A stretch of DNA of 64,000 nt from Solanum dulcamara (GCF_947179165.1 NC_077242.1:23327097-23391096); one strand, 5' to 3'; positions 1 through 10,676 are shown, counted from the first letter of the stretch. Program-made: numbers and translations. Notes: generated from the letters alone by a model not told the origin.

Positions 1-277
1 AAAGGGAGTCTTTGAAAAGGGAGCAGGATTTGATGAAACCAAGAAAGTTCTAAGGGAGCGTGCGGTAAGTGCTTTTGCATTATGGATGTATGATGTGGGG
101 CTCCCTTTTAATTGTGTTAATTACAAAATCAAGGCAGTAGGACAACATGGCCCCGGAATGAAGCCTCTTTCCTTCCATGAAGGAAGAGTTACTCACCTAA
201 AAAAAAGAGGTGAAGAAAGTTGACAAAATTGTTGATGAGCATAAAGTCTAATGGAGTAAGTTTGGATGTTCCATTAC

Positions 278-623
278 GTAGGGATCAGATGGATTGAAAT
301 TGAGCATACTATGATCCAATTGTGTTTGAGTTTTTTTTTGAAATTGGATTTCACAAATGAGGTGAAATCTTAGTATCCTCATTTTGTCAGTTGTTTGTTA
401 ATGTAGGCTATGTATCAATGAATTATTGTTGCGATGATATGGAAGTTTGTCGTCTATAGATATTTTACATAAAAACACCAAAAAGATTGTTTTATTTGAT
501 TAAGTGAAGGTTCCCAATGATAGATTGAGTTATGACATTCATAAGGGAAACCATTAACTTTGTAATTACATATTTATTGTGCATGGGGGAAGTCTGAGTA
601 CCCATTAGTGCCTTTGAATTACG
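278..623 (+). mobile_element. Retroelement-derived insert inside the hAT gene
   Basis: The hAT reading frame breaks near 285 (GCSIT...) and resumes at 631 in the homologous position. The intervening DNA is not hAT-like. Its right part (about 500-605) resembles the post-pol spacer of Athila-1 near 30128-30215: both have a wattgagt...gaca/gatat...aagggaaa stretch followed by ggggaagtctgagtaccc. The word ttacg occurs at both edges (273-277 and 619-623) and may be a 5-bp target duplication. The likely source is a small remnant of an Athila-type element (inference); ends and orientation are by eye. Confidence 0.45.
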
Positions 624-1502
624 ATTCCCAATGACAGATCAAGCGACGACATGGACAGCAAGAAATGGTAAAATGATCATTAATATTTTAGTTAATTCTT
701 CAATCGGTAGTGTATTTCTTGGTTCTATTGATGCTAGCAATGAATCTACTGATTCTACAAAAATGTACAACTTGTTCGAGAACGCTACTAAAAGAATCGA
801 ACCAAAAAATGTTGTACAAGTTGTCACCAATAATGCTAGTGAGAATGTTAAAGCAGGAAGCATGATGATAGGTGTGTACCCACATATTTATTGGACTTCA
901 TGTGCGGCTCATTGCATCAATTTGATGTTTGGTGACATATTCAAAATTAACCTATATGCTTCAGGTAATATCACTCTTCTATCCTCTAACTTTCTTTAAA
1001 GTTAATATTTAATATTTATTAGCTATTAATTACCATAATTATATTACTTTAACAGTTTTTAAGAAGGCCCTCAAGATATATTCTTATTTTAGTCAAAGGC
1101 CGTTGTTGTTGAACTTGATGAGAAAATTCACCAAAGAAAGAAATTTGGTGAAACCGGCTAAGACAAGATATGCAACGGCCTACTTGACTTTGAGAGCTAT
1201 GTACGATCAAAAGAAAAATTTGAGAATGCTAATCTTCTCAACCGAATGGACTTCAAGTAGATTTGCAAAGGAGACTTTGGGAAAAAATGTGCCAACCATC
1301 TTATTTCTGTCCACTTTTGGAATGATGTTGTTCGGGCACTTAAAGTTTGTGGTCCTTTGACAACAGTGCTTCGTTTGGTGGATGGGAGAAAAAACCACCA
1401 ATGGGCTATATTTACGAAGCAATGGATAGAGCGAAAGAAACTATTGAGCGGGCCTTTGGTGGTATTAAGAAGCAATATGAGAAAGTTTTTGAAATAATTG
1501 AT

Positions 1503-1638
1503 GCAAGGTGGACTGACCAACTCCATCGGCCTTTGCATACTGCAGACCATATTTTGAACCCATGATTGTTGCAAGGTGGACTGACCAACTCCATCGGCCT
1601 TTGCATACTGCAGACCATATTTTGAACCCATGATTGTT
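1503..1638. repeat. Perfect 68-bp tandem duplication in the hAT gene
   Basis: Positions 1503-1570 and 1571-1638 are identical, each starting gcaaggtggactgaccaac and ending catgattgtt. Because 68 is not a multiple of 3, the coding frame shifts at the junction. The upstream frame ends at the TGA at 1563, and coding similarity (FYKAHEDC...) resumes only in the frame of the second copy. Confidence 0.95.
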
Positions 1639-2751
1639 TTATAAAGCTCATGAAGATTGCACTATACATCAAGATGTGTGGACAAGTTATCATGCATGTG
1701 TTGAGAAGATGAACCTCAATATAGCAACACAAGATTTACTAGTAGCTGAGCTTCCTAGGTACAAAAATGGCGAGGGATTATTTAGTTGTGGTCAGGCTCA
1801 AAGAGCCAAAGACACAAGGTAACCGGGTAAGTGAGTTGATTTAGTTCTTTATAGTTACTTAAGTTAGTTGACTTATTTATACTTATTATTAACCTTTAAA
1901 TTTATTTTTTTTATAGTTGAATGGTGGTCACTATTTGGTAGTCAAACTCCAAACTTGCAAAAGTTTGCCATGAAAGTGTTAAGTCTAACTTGCAACTCAT
2001 CCGAATGTGAGCGAAATTGAAGTGTGTTTGAACACGTAAGAATAATATTTTATATCCTAATATTCATATTATATTATTATTAGTATTTGTTAGTTAATAT
2101 CTACTACTTATGCGCAGATTCATTCTAAAAAGAGAAATAGGCTTGCACTATCGCGTCTCAATGATCTAGTGTACATTAAGTACAATAGAACATTGAAACG
2201 TCGTTATGATGCTTGTGATACCATTGATGCAATCGCCTTGGATTATATTGATGAGGCAAATGAATGGTTGGTTGGATGCCCCGAAGATCAAGAAGATGAA
2301 CTAGTCTATGAGGAAGGTGATCTTACTTAGAGTATTGTTGCTACGACAATTGGAGCCGACGAGAGTATCTATGGTCTTAGGGGAATTCCTTCAAGATCAA
2401 CGGCACTTGACAAGGGAAAAGGAGTACAAACTACAAAATATAATCAAGAAGAAGGACATCTCGGACACTAATTGATGAAGAATCCGAGGAGGAAGATGAT
2501 GAGCAATATAATCAAAATAAAGTGGATGTTGATCTTCAAGATTTTGATAATCATGAAGAAGAATAGACTTCTAGACTTTTAGCAATATAATCAAGACTTT
2601 TAGAGTTCAAGTTCTAGAGTTTTAATATCTACTATTAGTTTTTGAATTGAAATATTTGCTAATATATGTTATTGCTATTGAGATTTTGGATATTTATATA
2701 TGCAATTAAATATTTTAAAAATTTGGTATTAATTGGCTCCTCAATTCAAAC

Positions 2752-3010
2752 TGGCGAGCGCCTCGCCGCGTGGCGAGGCAGGGCCTTGTCGCCTTTCACC
2801 TTCCAAAACACTGGCCTTTTCAAGATCGATGAACACCATATGGAGATCCCTCTTTCTTTCCCTAAATTTCTCCACCAGTCTCCGCATAAGATGGATTGCT
2901 TCAGTAGTCGACTGCCCCGACACAAACCCTAACTGGTTCTCTGAAATTGACTCTTCTCCTCGCCCTCATCTCTACCACCCTCTCCCAATTTTTCATAGAG
3001 TGGCTCAACA
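2752..3010 (-). mobile_element. RTE-type non-LTR retrotransposon fragment (reverse transcriptase N-terminal part)
   Basis: On the minus strand, from about 3010 down to 2795, the translation shows GIKLLSHSMKNWERVVE, then SGQSTTEAIHLMRRLVEKF and LHMVFIDLEKA in different frames. These blocks are typical of the RTE clade reverse transcriptase upstream of its YDRV/FADD motifs. The match stops at the DLEKA block. It is followed at 2760-2779 by a perfect GC-rich hairpin (gcctcgcc-gcgt-ggcgaggc) that is not coding. Only about 220 bp survive, with a frameshift. Confidence 0.65.
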
Positions 3011-3158
3011 ATTTGATACCTTTGTAATTATTATAATTTTGGATATCATCTTTGTTCTTGTACAATGTAGTGTCTATAAATAAGCTCTTAGTGTAATAAT
3101 GTAGAGACAACAATTCAATAATATTCTTCTCCAATATTTCTCACATGATATCAAAACC
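3011..3158 (+). mobile_element. Copia-type LTR 3' end with primer-binding-like site
   Basis: An AT-rich stretch contains a TATA-like tctataaataagc (about 3069-3081) and ends tttctcaca at 3145. It is followed by tgatatcaaaacc, a decayed match to the TGGTATCAGAGC primer site (initiator-Met tRNA) that follows many plant copia 5' LTRs. No internal domain follows, so this looks like a truncated 5' LTR. The left end is not resolved. Confidence 0.45.
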
Positions 3159-3259
3159 TTTTATTGGTAGAGAATTAAAAAGCTTCCGCTACCAGCGGAC
3201 GATTATTACTCATATATGTCGCCCGCCTGGCCAATGATTATGTTAGTAAAAGTTGGGTC

Positions 3260-3780
3260 ACCATGTATCTTTCCGATAACTATTTTCCCATATTTAATTT
3301 GCAAAGCACCGTGCATTTTTTCGATAACTACTTTCTCATATTTAATTTGTGTAGTACCGTGCATTTCTCTAGACTACTTTCTCATAAATGAGTTGCATAG
3401 TACCATGCCATCTTTTCGATAACTACTTTTTTATATCTTATTTGTGTAACACTGTGCCATCTTTCCATTGACAACATTCTCATATCTTATTTGTGTAGCA
3501 CCGTGCCATCTTTCTGATGGCTACTTTTTCATATCCAATTTGCGCAGAACCGTGCTATCTTTCCTGTGACTATTTTCTTATTTTTATAGTCGTGCCATCA
3601 TTCCGACCCCACCCATATAATTTCTCTTTTTCAGTAGGATTGTGTTGTAAATTAGACCCTACCCATATAATTTTTTTCCAATAGGGTCGTGTCATCATTT
3701 CGACGCTACCCATATAATTCTCTCTGTAGTGTCATGTCATCATTCCGACCCTACTTATATAATTTTACTTCTCAGATTCA
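3260..3780. repeat. Minisatellite, about 10-11 diverged units of 46-49 bp
   Basis: Units begin with (a/g)caccgtgccatctttccg and end catatttaatttgtgtag. Starts are near 3260, 3307, 3354, 3400, 3449, 3498 and 3547. From about 3590 the units change to a variant (tcgtgccatcattccgac...acccatataattt) near 3590, 3639, 3684 and 3731. The two sub-blocks share the gtgccatc.ttccga core, so the array is one repeat with a variant right half. No coding potential is seen. Confidence 0.8.
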
Positions 3781-3992
3781 AATCTAATACTTTGACGCAT
3801 GAGCATGTTCCGATCAATTTTTAGATGACCTTATTTAATATCGACTCGTCTATTGATTCCAAGATAATTCATATATTTTATACCAGATTTTGAGCACTTT
3901 TCGATGACCGCTACACTGTAAAGAAGTCTATATAGAGCAACCACCTAGTGTTGTTACTTAGGGGGAGTTTAGAAGCCTTGTATGCCGATTAC

Positions 3993-6781
3993 TGTAATGA
4001 TCTCCAAGGTCATTTTCATGCTTTTGCGTGTTTTACCATTTTGCCCCTCCTTGTAGGTTATTTATAACCCTTGTGTGATGATGGGATGGGTGGCACACTT
4101 CTTGAGGTGGTTGGGTGAGCTTGGTGTGAGTTTTTTCCTTTTCAGAGGTTTAAAAAGTGGAAAGAGTTGACTTTAGTCAACATTCGGAGATTCAATAGTC
4201 GTATCAAAATTCTGACGGTTCCATCAGCTCCGGAAGGTCCATTTTGGTCTAGAAGGAAAGTTGGCTCAGATTTTGGAGTCTTCGTTTTGATTTTGTGCGA
4301 TTTATCGTTTCAACTTTAAAGTTTTGGCCAAGTTTGACTTCGATCAATATTTCAAGTAAATGGGATCAGATGAAAATTATGTCAGTGCGGTTAGCTCCGC
4401 AACGCCGAGTTTGTTCTAGAACGACTTTTGGTCCGGTGCCTAAGGTGCTCAGAAGAAGCTTTTGGCCGTTTGGGCGTATGTGTTTTTCTTTGAAAGTGTT
4501 GACTTTGGTCAACATTTCGACGAGACGACCTTTGTTGGTCATTTCATCGATTTCGTTGAGTCTGGATTGTTGTTTCCGATTGGGTAGCATAGTCCATTTG
4601 TATTGACGGGGTTCCGAATGAATTTCGGACCCCCGTCGGAAGAAATCTCAATCCTTCAAAGTTCAACACCAACTGAATTGCTGGTGCAGGTCTTTTTGTT
4701 CTTCGCGTTCGCGAGCCAGCGGTCGCGATCGCGAAGGACAGGGTCCTTGGTCATCGCAATAGCTAAGGGTAATTTGGGTTAGTGTCCATGATCGTGGACC
4801 TAGGTCATGCAATCGCAAAGAGCAATTTTGCTTGCATCAGTGATCTTTAAGACCCATTTTTGGCTAACCCTTTTTCATTTCCAACACATCGAAACTCAAT
4901 TTTGAGAGCTCCTCTTGATCATTTTCAATAATTCTTGTTGCATTGTGTTGGAAACTCTTGCGGGGACATTCTAGAACTCTTTATCGTCCCAAAAATCTAG
5001 AAAGTCTTGCGTGTTTTCGTTGAATTATTCCATTTTTGACCTTCTTATGGCTTGAGCTTGGTGGGACAAATTTGAGCCCTTTTGGTGCTCGAAATGTTCC
5101 CATTTTTGGGGCAGAATTTTCTTGAGCTATTTGAAACCTTGTGACAGAGTTGGTTTTTCAATTTCATGCACGGATCTCAATGTCGAATTTTGACCCGATT
5201 TTTGTTCTAATTTTAATTATGGTAATATGGGTATCATTGGCTTCGTTTTGATGTGTTCTTTGATAATTTGATAGAGTGTCATTGTTTGGAGGCGGCGCAG
5301 AAGGGAATAGCTCCGATCTAGCGGTTTGTGTGTGGTTTCAGCCTTGAGGTAGGCTATGGTTTTTCATTTTTAGACTTGCTCAGTTAGAATTTGTATATTT
5401 TGAGTAGTAATATATGTCTAGGTTGGTAAATTTAGGTGTTGATATCATTTTATGCAAAATAGGAGTTGATGGTCATCATGGGTAATTAGCTTGGATCTTA
5501 GACGTTGAAGCCTTACTTTAGGTGCTTCCTTGTCTTGTTGTACCGTTTAGTATCCTTAGAAATTGCTCCTATGTTTTTTGACTTGGTTGGTTACATTTGC
5601 CCTTTTGGTGTGTTTTCGGGTTATAATTGTGTTATGCCTTGCTTATGTTTTTAAACTATTGGGCCCGAGGTCTTGCTTTTGGTACACTGGAGTTCCAAGT
5701 TAGTAATTTGATACCTCTAGCGAGGTTTTCCCCACGGCTTTGAGTAATACATAATTTTTGATATACTACTTACCTTGGTTGCCTCGTTGATGTTTAAAAT
5801 CTTTTTAATGTATGAATAAATGATGAGATTGGGACTTTGATAAATGAATAAATATAAGGATTTGGAAAATACTAGTGATATCATTGTTTATGGCATTTCA
5901 TGATTTTGATGAGCTTGAAGTATGATTCCGAGCGGCCCTTTTATTGACTTTGGGCTATACTGTCATATTCACTATTGAAAAGCTCGAGATGTGAATTCTG
6001 GGCGGCCCGTCGATACATATTTCGAGTTATTATCTTATATTTGATGAGCTCGAGGGTTATTCCGGGCGCTCTGTAATATTTTTAGGATTATTATCACGTC
6101 TTTGCTTTGTTATATATACTTTCTCTCCCAATATTCTATGAGTTTGAGGCAATTATGGTGATTATCTGTTGTTGGGTTATTTGGTCGTGTATGTTCTCAT
6201 ACCCCGATGCACCCATAATTGTAGTTCATGGTTTGCTTTATGGTATTAGTATCATCGTGTTGCTTATATATATTTATTCCTTCTAAGCTCGGTCGGCCTA
6301 TGATGCCTACTGGGTACCCCGTGTTTTGGTACTCATAGTTTGAGCCATCCTCAGTGCGTGCCTGATCATCCAAAGCTATGCCAGATCCGAATTGTGGTAA
6401 GTTCCCAACGTTCAGAGACTTGCTGCTTTCCATCTTTCGTACTGACTTACACTTGTATTTTTGGACAGTAAGTTCTGTATTGTATATATATTATCAGCTT
6501 TTGTAGTTAGTAGCTCTTGCATATGTGACACCAGGTCCGGGGTTTGGTCTAGCGTTAGTTCATCATTTTTGGTAACTATCGGACCTTTTTGTATATTTTG
6601 TATTGTATTTACATATCTATACCTTGGCCCGATCTCTTGTTATATTATTCTTGTTTCCGCCTTCATATGTTATTACCTATTTATTTAAATTTGATGTTCG
6701 ACTTCCACTTTTGAGTTGGGTTGGCTTGCCTACTCAGGGGTTATGGTAGGTGCCATCATGGCCCGAATTTGAGTTGTGACA
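3993..6781 (+). mobile_element. Solo gypsy LTR, LTR-C1 (2.8 kb)
   Basis: The element starts tgtaatgatctccaaggtca and ends gcccgaatttgagttgtgaca. It is flanked by attac (3988-3992) and attat (6782-6786), a target duplication with one transition. Related copies are LTR-C3 (minus, 17219-28268) and LTR-C2 (57628-60341). Shared stretches include tgatgc.tactgggtacc (near 6300 and 59870) and the terminal catcatg.c.cga..tt. LTR-C2 is followed by a PBS and a gag remnant, which identifies the family as Ty3/gypsy with very long LTRs. Nothing gypsy-like follows 6781, so this is a solo LTR. A palindrome-rich segment lies at 4701-4740. Confidence 0.8.
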
Positions 6782-6786
6782 ATTAT

Positions 6787-7064
6787 GCAAGTCACACTAT
6801 GGACTGAAATAGTCTTCTCGATTGTGATTTGAAAAGTTCAGCACAGTGTAGCAGAGCCAAAGCAACAAGATGAGATGCACTTCTGGTTTCAGTCCAAAAG
6901 AATACATTCTTTGTGGATATTAACAAGTTTGCACTACAAAAGATGGCAACTGGTAACTAAGCTTAAATACCGGAGAAATCGCAAAAGAGAACTCTCAAAT
7001 AGGTTTGCAATTCTTGTGTACATAACAAAGGATTTGAGTAATAAAGACACATCTGATATCATAC
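6787..7064. other. Probable intronic or 3' remnant of the minus-strand host gene
   Basis: This unique-looking sequence lies between the target duplication of LTR-C1 and the last recognised exon of the PPR-like gene. On the minus strand a splice donor (GTATGA) opens at 7064, so this stretch would be intron. The next exon is not recognisable here or anywhere to the left in the window. Confidence 0.4.
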
Positions 7065-8195
7065 CCAAATCAATGACGCCAACACGTACACATGCCTTGG
7101 TAATTTCCTGGCAGAGAGCACAGTTGAAGTTTTCATGGATACGGAGATTAGAAAGTCTCTGCACTCAAACATACACCACGTGCTACTTACCATTAGATGT
7201 GCAAATCAACAAGGACTTCATATTCATAAGTTAACATGATAAAAAGACTAACAAATATCCGAAGTCTCTGCAATATGTCGAATAAAAGATTAGCATCTTC
7301 ATGGTTTACACAACTTTGTATTAGGGACCACAACCAGGCATTGGGCGGAGCACTTCTTTGATCCACGACAGACTTCAGCATCTTGTCATACAATTCCTTC
7401 ACAGACTCTGCTTTAAAACTATGATTCAGAAAGAAAGAAAAATCAAACCACTCGAAACCAAACAGAAAACAACTATCACCTGTCGCACCACTTTCAACTA
7501 TCCCTGCTTCAGTAGAAAATGATGCCCTGAACAGCATAGAGCATTTCTGACACTGACATATATTTCTCTGAAGATTGCATTCTGTTTGGATATAATTTCC
7601 ATAAATCGTACCTGTTTAGTCAGAATACTGATCTTAGGATACTGGTAAGTAAAATCTGTCATTTGGCTGGAAAACACAGCAACTTTACTAGCATTCTAGT
7701 GTAGACTTGTCTAAGCTCAAAATCTGGTTAGTTGGAAAATCTTTAAATAGCATTCATAATTTTTATACCAATGTCTAGATTTCCCAAAAGATTCTGGGGG
7801 TCGCCAATTTTCCAGCAAATAACAAGATACCCAATGAAAAATGAAAAAAAAAAAAGGAGAAGAAAAGACAACATAATCAACAACCAGCCAAGTTGTCTTT
7901 TTCCCTGTTTTGTGTTCTCCTCTTCCACAATAGATCAAATTGCTCATTTTCACCAAGTAAAATTCCAGAAGAAAAACACCCTTGTTTAAAAGATATAGGA
8001 TTGAAGGAAAAGCTAAAGCAAAGATGGAATATTACCAGACGTAAAGTAACCACGACATAAAGAAGAGTTGCAATTAGATTGAATAGGTTCAAGGATACAA
8101 GGAGATTGAACACGCGAGACTGAATATAGTAAAATCGGAGAAGACGGACGTCTCAAAACCCTAGCAAGTTGGTGAGCCTTCAAAAACCCTTGCAT
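7065..8195 (-). pseudogene. 5' exons of a nuclear gene for a probable organelle-targeted PPR-like protein (truncated)
   Basis: Exons read right to left. Exon 1 is 8195-8036, with ATG at 8195: MQGFLKAHQLARVLRRPS..., an Arg/Ser-rich, acid-free start typical of a mitochondrial presequence. It ends at a GTAATA donor. A middle exon lies within 7506-7253, either as one block or as 7506-7480 plus 7410-7253 with a 69-nt intron; both keep phase. It contains ELYDKMLKSVVDQRSAPPNA and WLWSLIQSCVNHEDANLLFD and ends at a GTTAGT donor. Exon 3 (7158-7065) begins RLSNLRIHENFNCALCQEI and ends at GTATGA. The helical, PPR-like character and the join LRIF|RLSNLR suggest a conserved single-copy plant gene. The rest is missing, so I treat it as a truncated gene or captured fragment. 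The family call is moderate; the splice phases are consistent. Confidence 0.55.
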
Positions 8196-8960
8196 TTTTA
8201 TGTAAACCCTCACAATGGCTAGTGTAAAAAAACAGGTGTTAAACTACTTTTTTGGTGCTATGGAAGTGGAGCTCTTCAATTGCACACCGATTGGCTACTC
8301 CTAAATTTTTACCTTAAATTATGATAATTTTAATTTTTTTTTTGTTTCTAATTGCTAATTAATTAAAAAATTATGATTCAAAGACTCAAAATATTATTAT
8401 TTATGACATAATTTCCCAAGGTATAAGTTTAGAGTTGCGTAGGAAATAGCTTTTGTCTTATAAGGCATGTAACTTATGGATTCTGGATTGAACTTATGGC
8501 TCAAACAATATAAATTATGTCGGAATTAAGCGGCATAACTTGTTATGCATATGCCTATCAGACATAACTTATATTATATTACGATATAAGAATATAAACT
8601 TATGTGTTGTAGATTATTTTGGGGGGTTTTCTTTGTTAGGGGTATTTTCGGCCACTTTTTTGTTACTTAAAGTATTAAAGGGCAAAAATCAAAAAATTGA
8701 TAGAGAAAAAAATTCGACACCACCCCAAAATAGAGGTATTCATGTGAATGACTCATTTCAAATCATTTGAAATCATTGATTTAAATCAACTATTAATTTG
8801 AAGTTGAAACTTTATTAGATATGCGATTCAGATTTCTTTAAATTGTGTTTTTTCTCATAAATATGAATACTCTGTAATTTGTGAAAACTGTTAATATTTC
8901 CTCTACTCTTACACAATCTTACCAAATGAGCAAATCGTAGTTCATAAACAAGGTATGGAA
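8196..8960. other. AT-rich intergenic DNA upstream of the PPR-like gene
   Basis: The first hundred bases (8196-8300) would hold the 5' UTR and promoter of the minus-strand gene. The remainder is AT-rich with many runs of ttaatt and aacttat and no convincing coding or structural signal. The short open frame at 8540-8770 has no recognisable motif. Confidence 0.4.
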
Positions 8961-8964
8961 TAAA

Positions 8965-9180
8965 TTAATTTTTTTTTGACAAATCTTTTTAAAAAAATAA
9001 AATTCAAAGGCCAAAAGCCATTTTATTAAAAAACAAACGAAAATCACAAAGCCACCGCCCCAAAACAACTATGGCCCAAGAAACGAACAATTCAGAAAGC
9101 AAAAAAAATAATAAAAAAAAGTAAATAAAAATGAAAAGGAAATCTAGCTAAATAAAACAAACTACACCTCCAACTTCATT
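8965..9180 (-). mobile_element. Possible 5'-truncated LINE 3' tail
   Basis: On the plus strand a T-run and AT-rich stretch (about 8969-9003) precede aaaggccaaaagccatttta. On the minus strand this would be a 3' UTR containing AATAAAATGGCTTTTGGCC and an A-rich end, which resembles plant L1 tails. No coding part remains, and no target duplication was resolved. Confidence 0.3.
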
Positions 9181-9870
9181 TTCTCCAAAGGCTCGATCCT
9201 CAACATTCTAATTTCACATTCGATAAAGCTGCCATGGAGACTCCCAAGGTGAGCTTCTACTTATCATCACATCACTCCTCTGATCTGTCAAACTAATGGG
9301 ACTTCGATCGTTCTCATTTAGGGCGTTTACAAGACTTTGAATTAATGAATCACATATTGTCATGTTCCTTTTAGGGTTAAAGCATAAGTAAAACCCTCAC
9401 CCCCTTAAAATTATGACTGAAATTTCAACGACACACCTTAACTTAACTAGGATTCTATTATCCTCTCCCCCCCCAAACTCATTTTTAGAGTATTTTCATG
9501 CACCTTTTGTGTTGATGCGACACATTTAATCAGGTAAGTTAGTAGCATTGTATAACACGTGCTGCCACGCGTGTAAATATTATTTTTTTAAAAAAAAATC
9601 TTCTTATTTTTTTTATCTTATATTTAAACTAAGTTAATACACGTGATTTTTTAAAAAAAGAAATTTGTCATGTATTTAAATTTATTTTTTGTATATTACC
9701 TTCATTCATAATTATTTTTCTATTAATTTTGTTTATTCTTTTTATTTTCTTTCCTTTTTCTTTTGATTTGATTTCAAATTGAATTCAAATGTCTTGTTTT
9801 TAAAATAAGTTAATTAAGGACGGATATCAAAATAAGTGAGGAAAATCAAATAGAACATAAAACAAAATGG
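9181..9870. other. Unassigned DNA, possibly including a first exon and a small repeat
   Basis: At 9232 an ATG opens a five-codon frame (METPK) ended by a good donor (AAG|gtgagc). An acceptor ttcatttag lies just before 9321, but the joined frame meets a stop after seven more codons. Positions 9375-9570 contain acccccttaaaatt, ccttaacttaac and an acgtgctgccacgcgt stretch, which look like a dispersed Solanaceae-type repeat. Neither is strong. Confidence 0.25.
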
Positions 9871-9875
9871 AAGCA

Positions 9876-10676
9876 TGTCATGACCCAAGCTAGACCTTAG
9901 ACGTGACACGGCGAATAGGATCCCGAGACTCTAAACAAGCCTCCTAGCATAAAATTCAAGAGTAGAACTTAAATGCGAAAAGTAAGTCTCAAAAGTAGAA
10001 ATCTCGAAAAAAGAGAATCTAAAAATAATCATTTGAATAAAAGAGGAAAATCATATTAGTCTACTCTGACAAGCCTCTACTAACATAGACTGCGGCATAT
10101 GACAAGTCTTAACTCATCCAAAACACATGAAAGTGAAATAAGTCTGAAAATAAGGGACGACATGGTGATTGCGCCCTCGAATCATGAGGACTCACCAAAG
10201 CAAGCAACACCAACTAAAACATATACTAGCCACGAGAATGGGCAGGAGTGTCAAAGCCTATATTATGAAATAATATGGGCAAAAAAGTATGCATCAGTAC
10301 TATAGAATGTACTGAGTATGGAGAATATGCAATGCATGAATTAAATCATAATAATGCAATGACCAATTTAAACATAGTTAAAACCTTTGAAAACATCATT
10401 TGAATCACAATAAATAGTCAATGCAAACTCGTAAGAAATTCATCAAGTAAATATTGCATAAATGAGTCATAAAACTTTGTAGGAGATACTATTAACTAAC
10501 ATAAATCATGAGAGCTATGTAATGGAGTCTAGTGTCTTCCCTACACTGAAAAGAGGTTGTACCACTTGCCAAGGTAAGGACCATTTATATGAGCTATATG
10601 TGGATCCACTAGCTTAAGCTTAGACTATCCATTTGGGATATCCTATGGTGGTACGTAGTTATGGCATCTAGGTGAT
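9876..10676 (-). mobile_element. LTR-E, outer half: 3' end of a minus-strand gypsy LTR
   Basis: On the plus strand it starts tgtcatgacccaagctagac, the inverted end of a gypsy LTR (compare tgtcacgaccctaatttggg, which opens minus-strand LTR-C3). It is cut at 10676 by the 5' LTR of Athila-1. The complementary half is proposed at 56280-56909, where the same orientation continues into a minus-strand integrase. The left flank aagca (9871-9875) would be one target-duplication copy. Linking the two halves is inference from orientation and position. Confidence 0.55.

Larger units (their letters stand above)
1..2566 (+). pseudogene. hAT-superfamily transposase gene, decayed (5' end outside window)
   Basis: This is a plant BED/DUF659/hATC-type hAT transposase, which would cut and paste DNA in the nucleus. 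Blocks run collinearly on the plus strand. The N-terminal part at 60-290 contains RAVSAFALWMYDVGLPFN. The DUF659 region at 631-960 contains NVVQVVTNNASENVKAG and the YWTSCAAHCINLM motif. The middle region is at 1103-1565 and 1634-1820. The hATC dimerisation region at 1920-2331 contains SLTCNSSECER and KKRNRLALSRLNDLVYIKYN. An intron-like gap (gtaagaa...gcag, about 2036-2118) splits the hATC region, and an acidic tail ends at a TAG at 2564. Decay is clear: an in-frame TGA replaces the conserved Trp just after SECER, other stops and frameshifts are present, a 68-bp duplication shifts the frame, and a foreign insert lies at about 278-623. The family call is secure; the exon limits are approximate. 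Confidence 0.85.

Noticed and set aside
1197..1732. Minus-strand frames of 144 and 106 codons
   Set aside because: Antisense to the hAT gene; their length comes from the 68-bp duplication.
2741..2923. GC-rich segment as a bacterial or organellar insertion
   Set aside because: The coding part matches an RTE reverse transcriptase, and the GC peak is a short hairpin only.
3260..3780. CRISPR-like spaced repeats
   Set aside because: Units are head-to-tail and diverged with no unique spacers; eukaryotic context.
6461..6688. Hydrophobic 75-codon frame resembling a membrane peptide
   Set aside because: Lies in the T-rich part of LTR-C1; similar frames occur by chance in other copies at 59991-60224.
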